Positions 64,000 to 64,000 of a stretch of DNA of 64,000 nt are shown piece by piece. Numbering within the stretch: position 1 is the stretch's first letter; each line of letters opens with the position of its first letter. A program made the position numbers and the translations under genes. Source of the DNA: Planctomycetales bacterium (GTDB taxonomy: Bacteria; Planctomycetota; Planctomycetia; Isosphaerales; Isosphaeraceae); the NCBI GenBank assembly GCA_027452145.1, contig DAIDHB010000198.1, forward strand, positions 1 to 64,000, written 5' to 3'. Under the pieces are notes generated by a model, which searched no databases, was not told the origin of the DNA, and saw only the letters and a program-made list of their open reading frames with translations.

Positions 64000-64000
64000 C

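Overview
This window is about 70% GC and reads as a planctomycete chromosome, most likely from the Isosphaeraceae (Isosphaera/Singulisphaera/Aquisphaera-like). That assignment is an inference from gene content: an ECF sigma factor with the FPTTHWS N-terminus, an ECF sigma factor overlapping a Ser/Thr kinase-WD40 gene, a DUF1587/1592-type cytochrome c protein coupled to a DUF1552 Tat protein, very large secreted repeat proteins with an N-terminal LE-x-R-x-LL motif, and many TPR proteins. There are no rRNA genes, CRISPR arrays, complete insertion sequences or phage genes. Most genes sit in short runs of one to three with non-coding spacers.

Layout. 0-6.4 kb: ECF sigma factor, then a two-gene unit of an active-looking HMA_2-type P1B ATPase and a paralogue that has lost the catalytic motifs. 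6.8-9.4 kb: M3 oligopeptidase, hicB, hicA and a zinc-ribbon protein in one direction. 9.6-14.5 kb: small membrane protein, xylose-isomerase-like enzyme and a secreted protein with ten copies of an unrecognised repeat. 14.6-21 kb: TPR-sulfotransferase, ECF sigma factor and kinase-WD40 receptor. 21.2-23.8 kb: two adjacent genes that each need an in-frame UGA read as selenocysteine, an AhpD-like peroxidase with C-x-x-U and an EF-hand protein fused to an iodothyronine-deiodinase-like domain. 24-27 kb: an UnbV/UnbU-type pair. 27-30 kb: small hypothetical genes and a Mug DNA glycosylase. 30.7-37 kb: secreted beta-propeller/Calx-beta protein, Tat-exported protein and TolB-like protein. 36.9-40.8 kb: two P-loop (STAND/archaeal-ATPase-like) NTPases, one with TPRs, behind a near-consensus promoter embedded in TGACGT half-sites. 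41-48 kb: a 2319-residue adhesin-like protein. 48.4-52.4 kb: cytochrome c/DUF1552 pair. 52.5-64 kb: membrane TPR protein, large-subunit catalase, TPR lipoprotein, polytopic membrane protein, polar amino-acid ABC transporter with fused binding protein and permease, GT21-like glycosyltransferase and the 3' end of a zinc-ribbon gene.

The strongest unusual signal is the selenoprotein pair at 21.2-23.8 kb. In both genes a stop-to-stop reading would split one protein in two, the TGA falls exactly on the family's catalytic position, and a hairpin suited to a bacterial SECIS lies just downstream. Secondary leads are the P-type ATPase pseudoenzyme pair, the STAND NTPase pair with its operator-like promoter, the novel ten-repeat secreted protein and several families of dispersed inverted-repeat elements.
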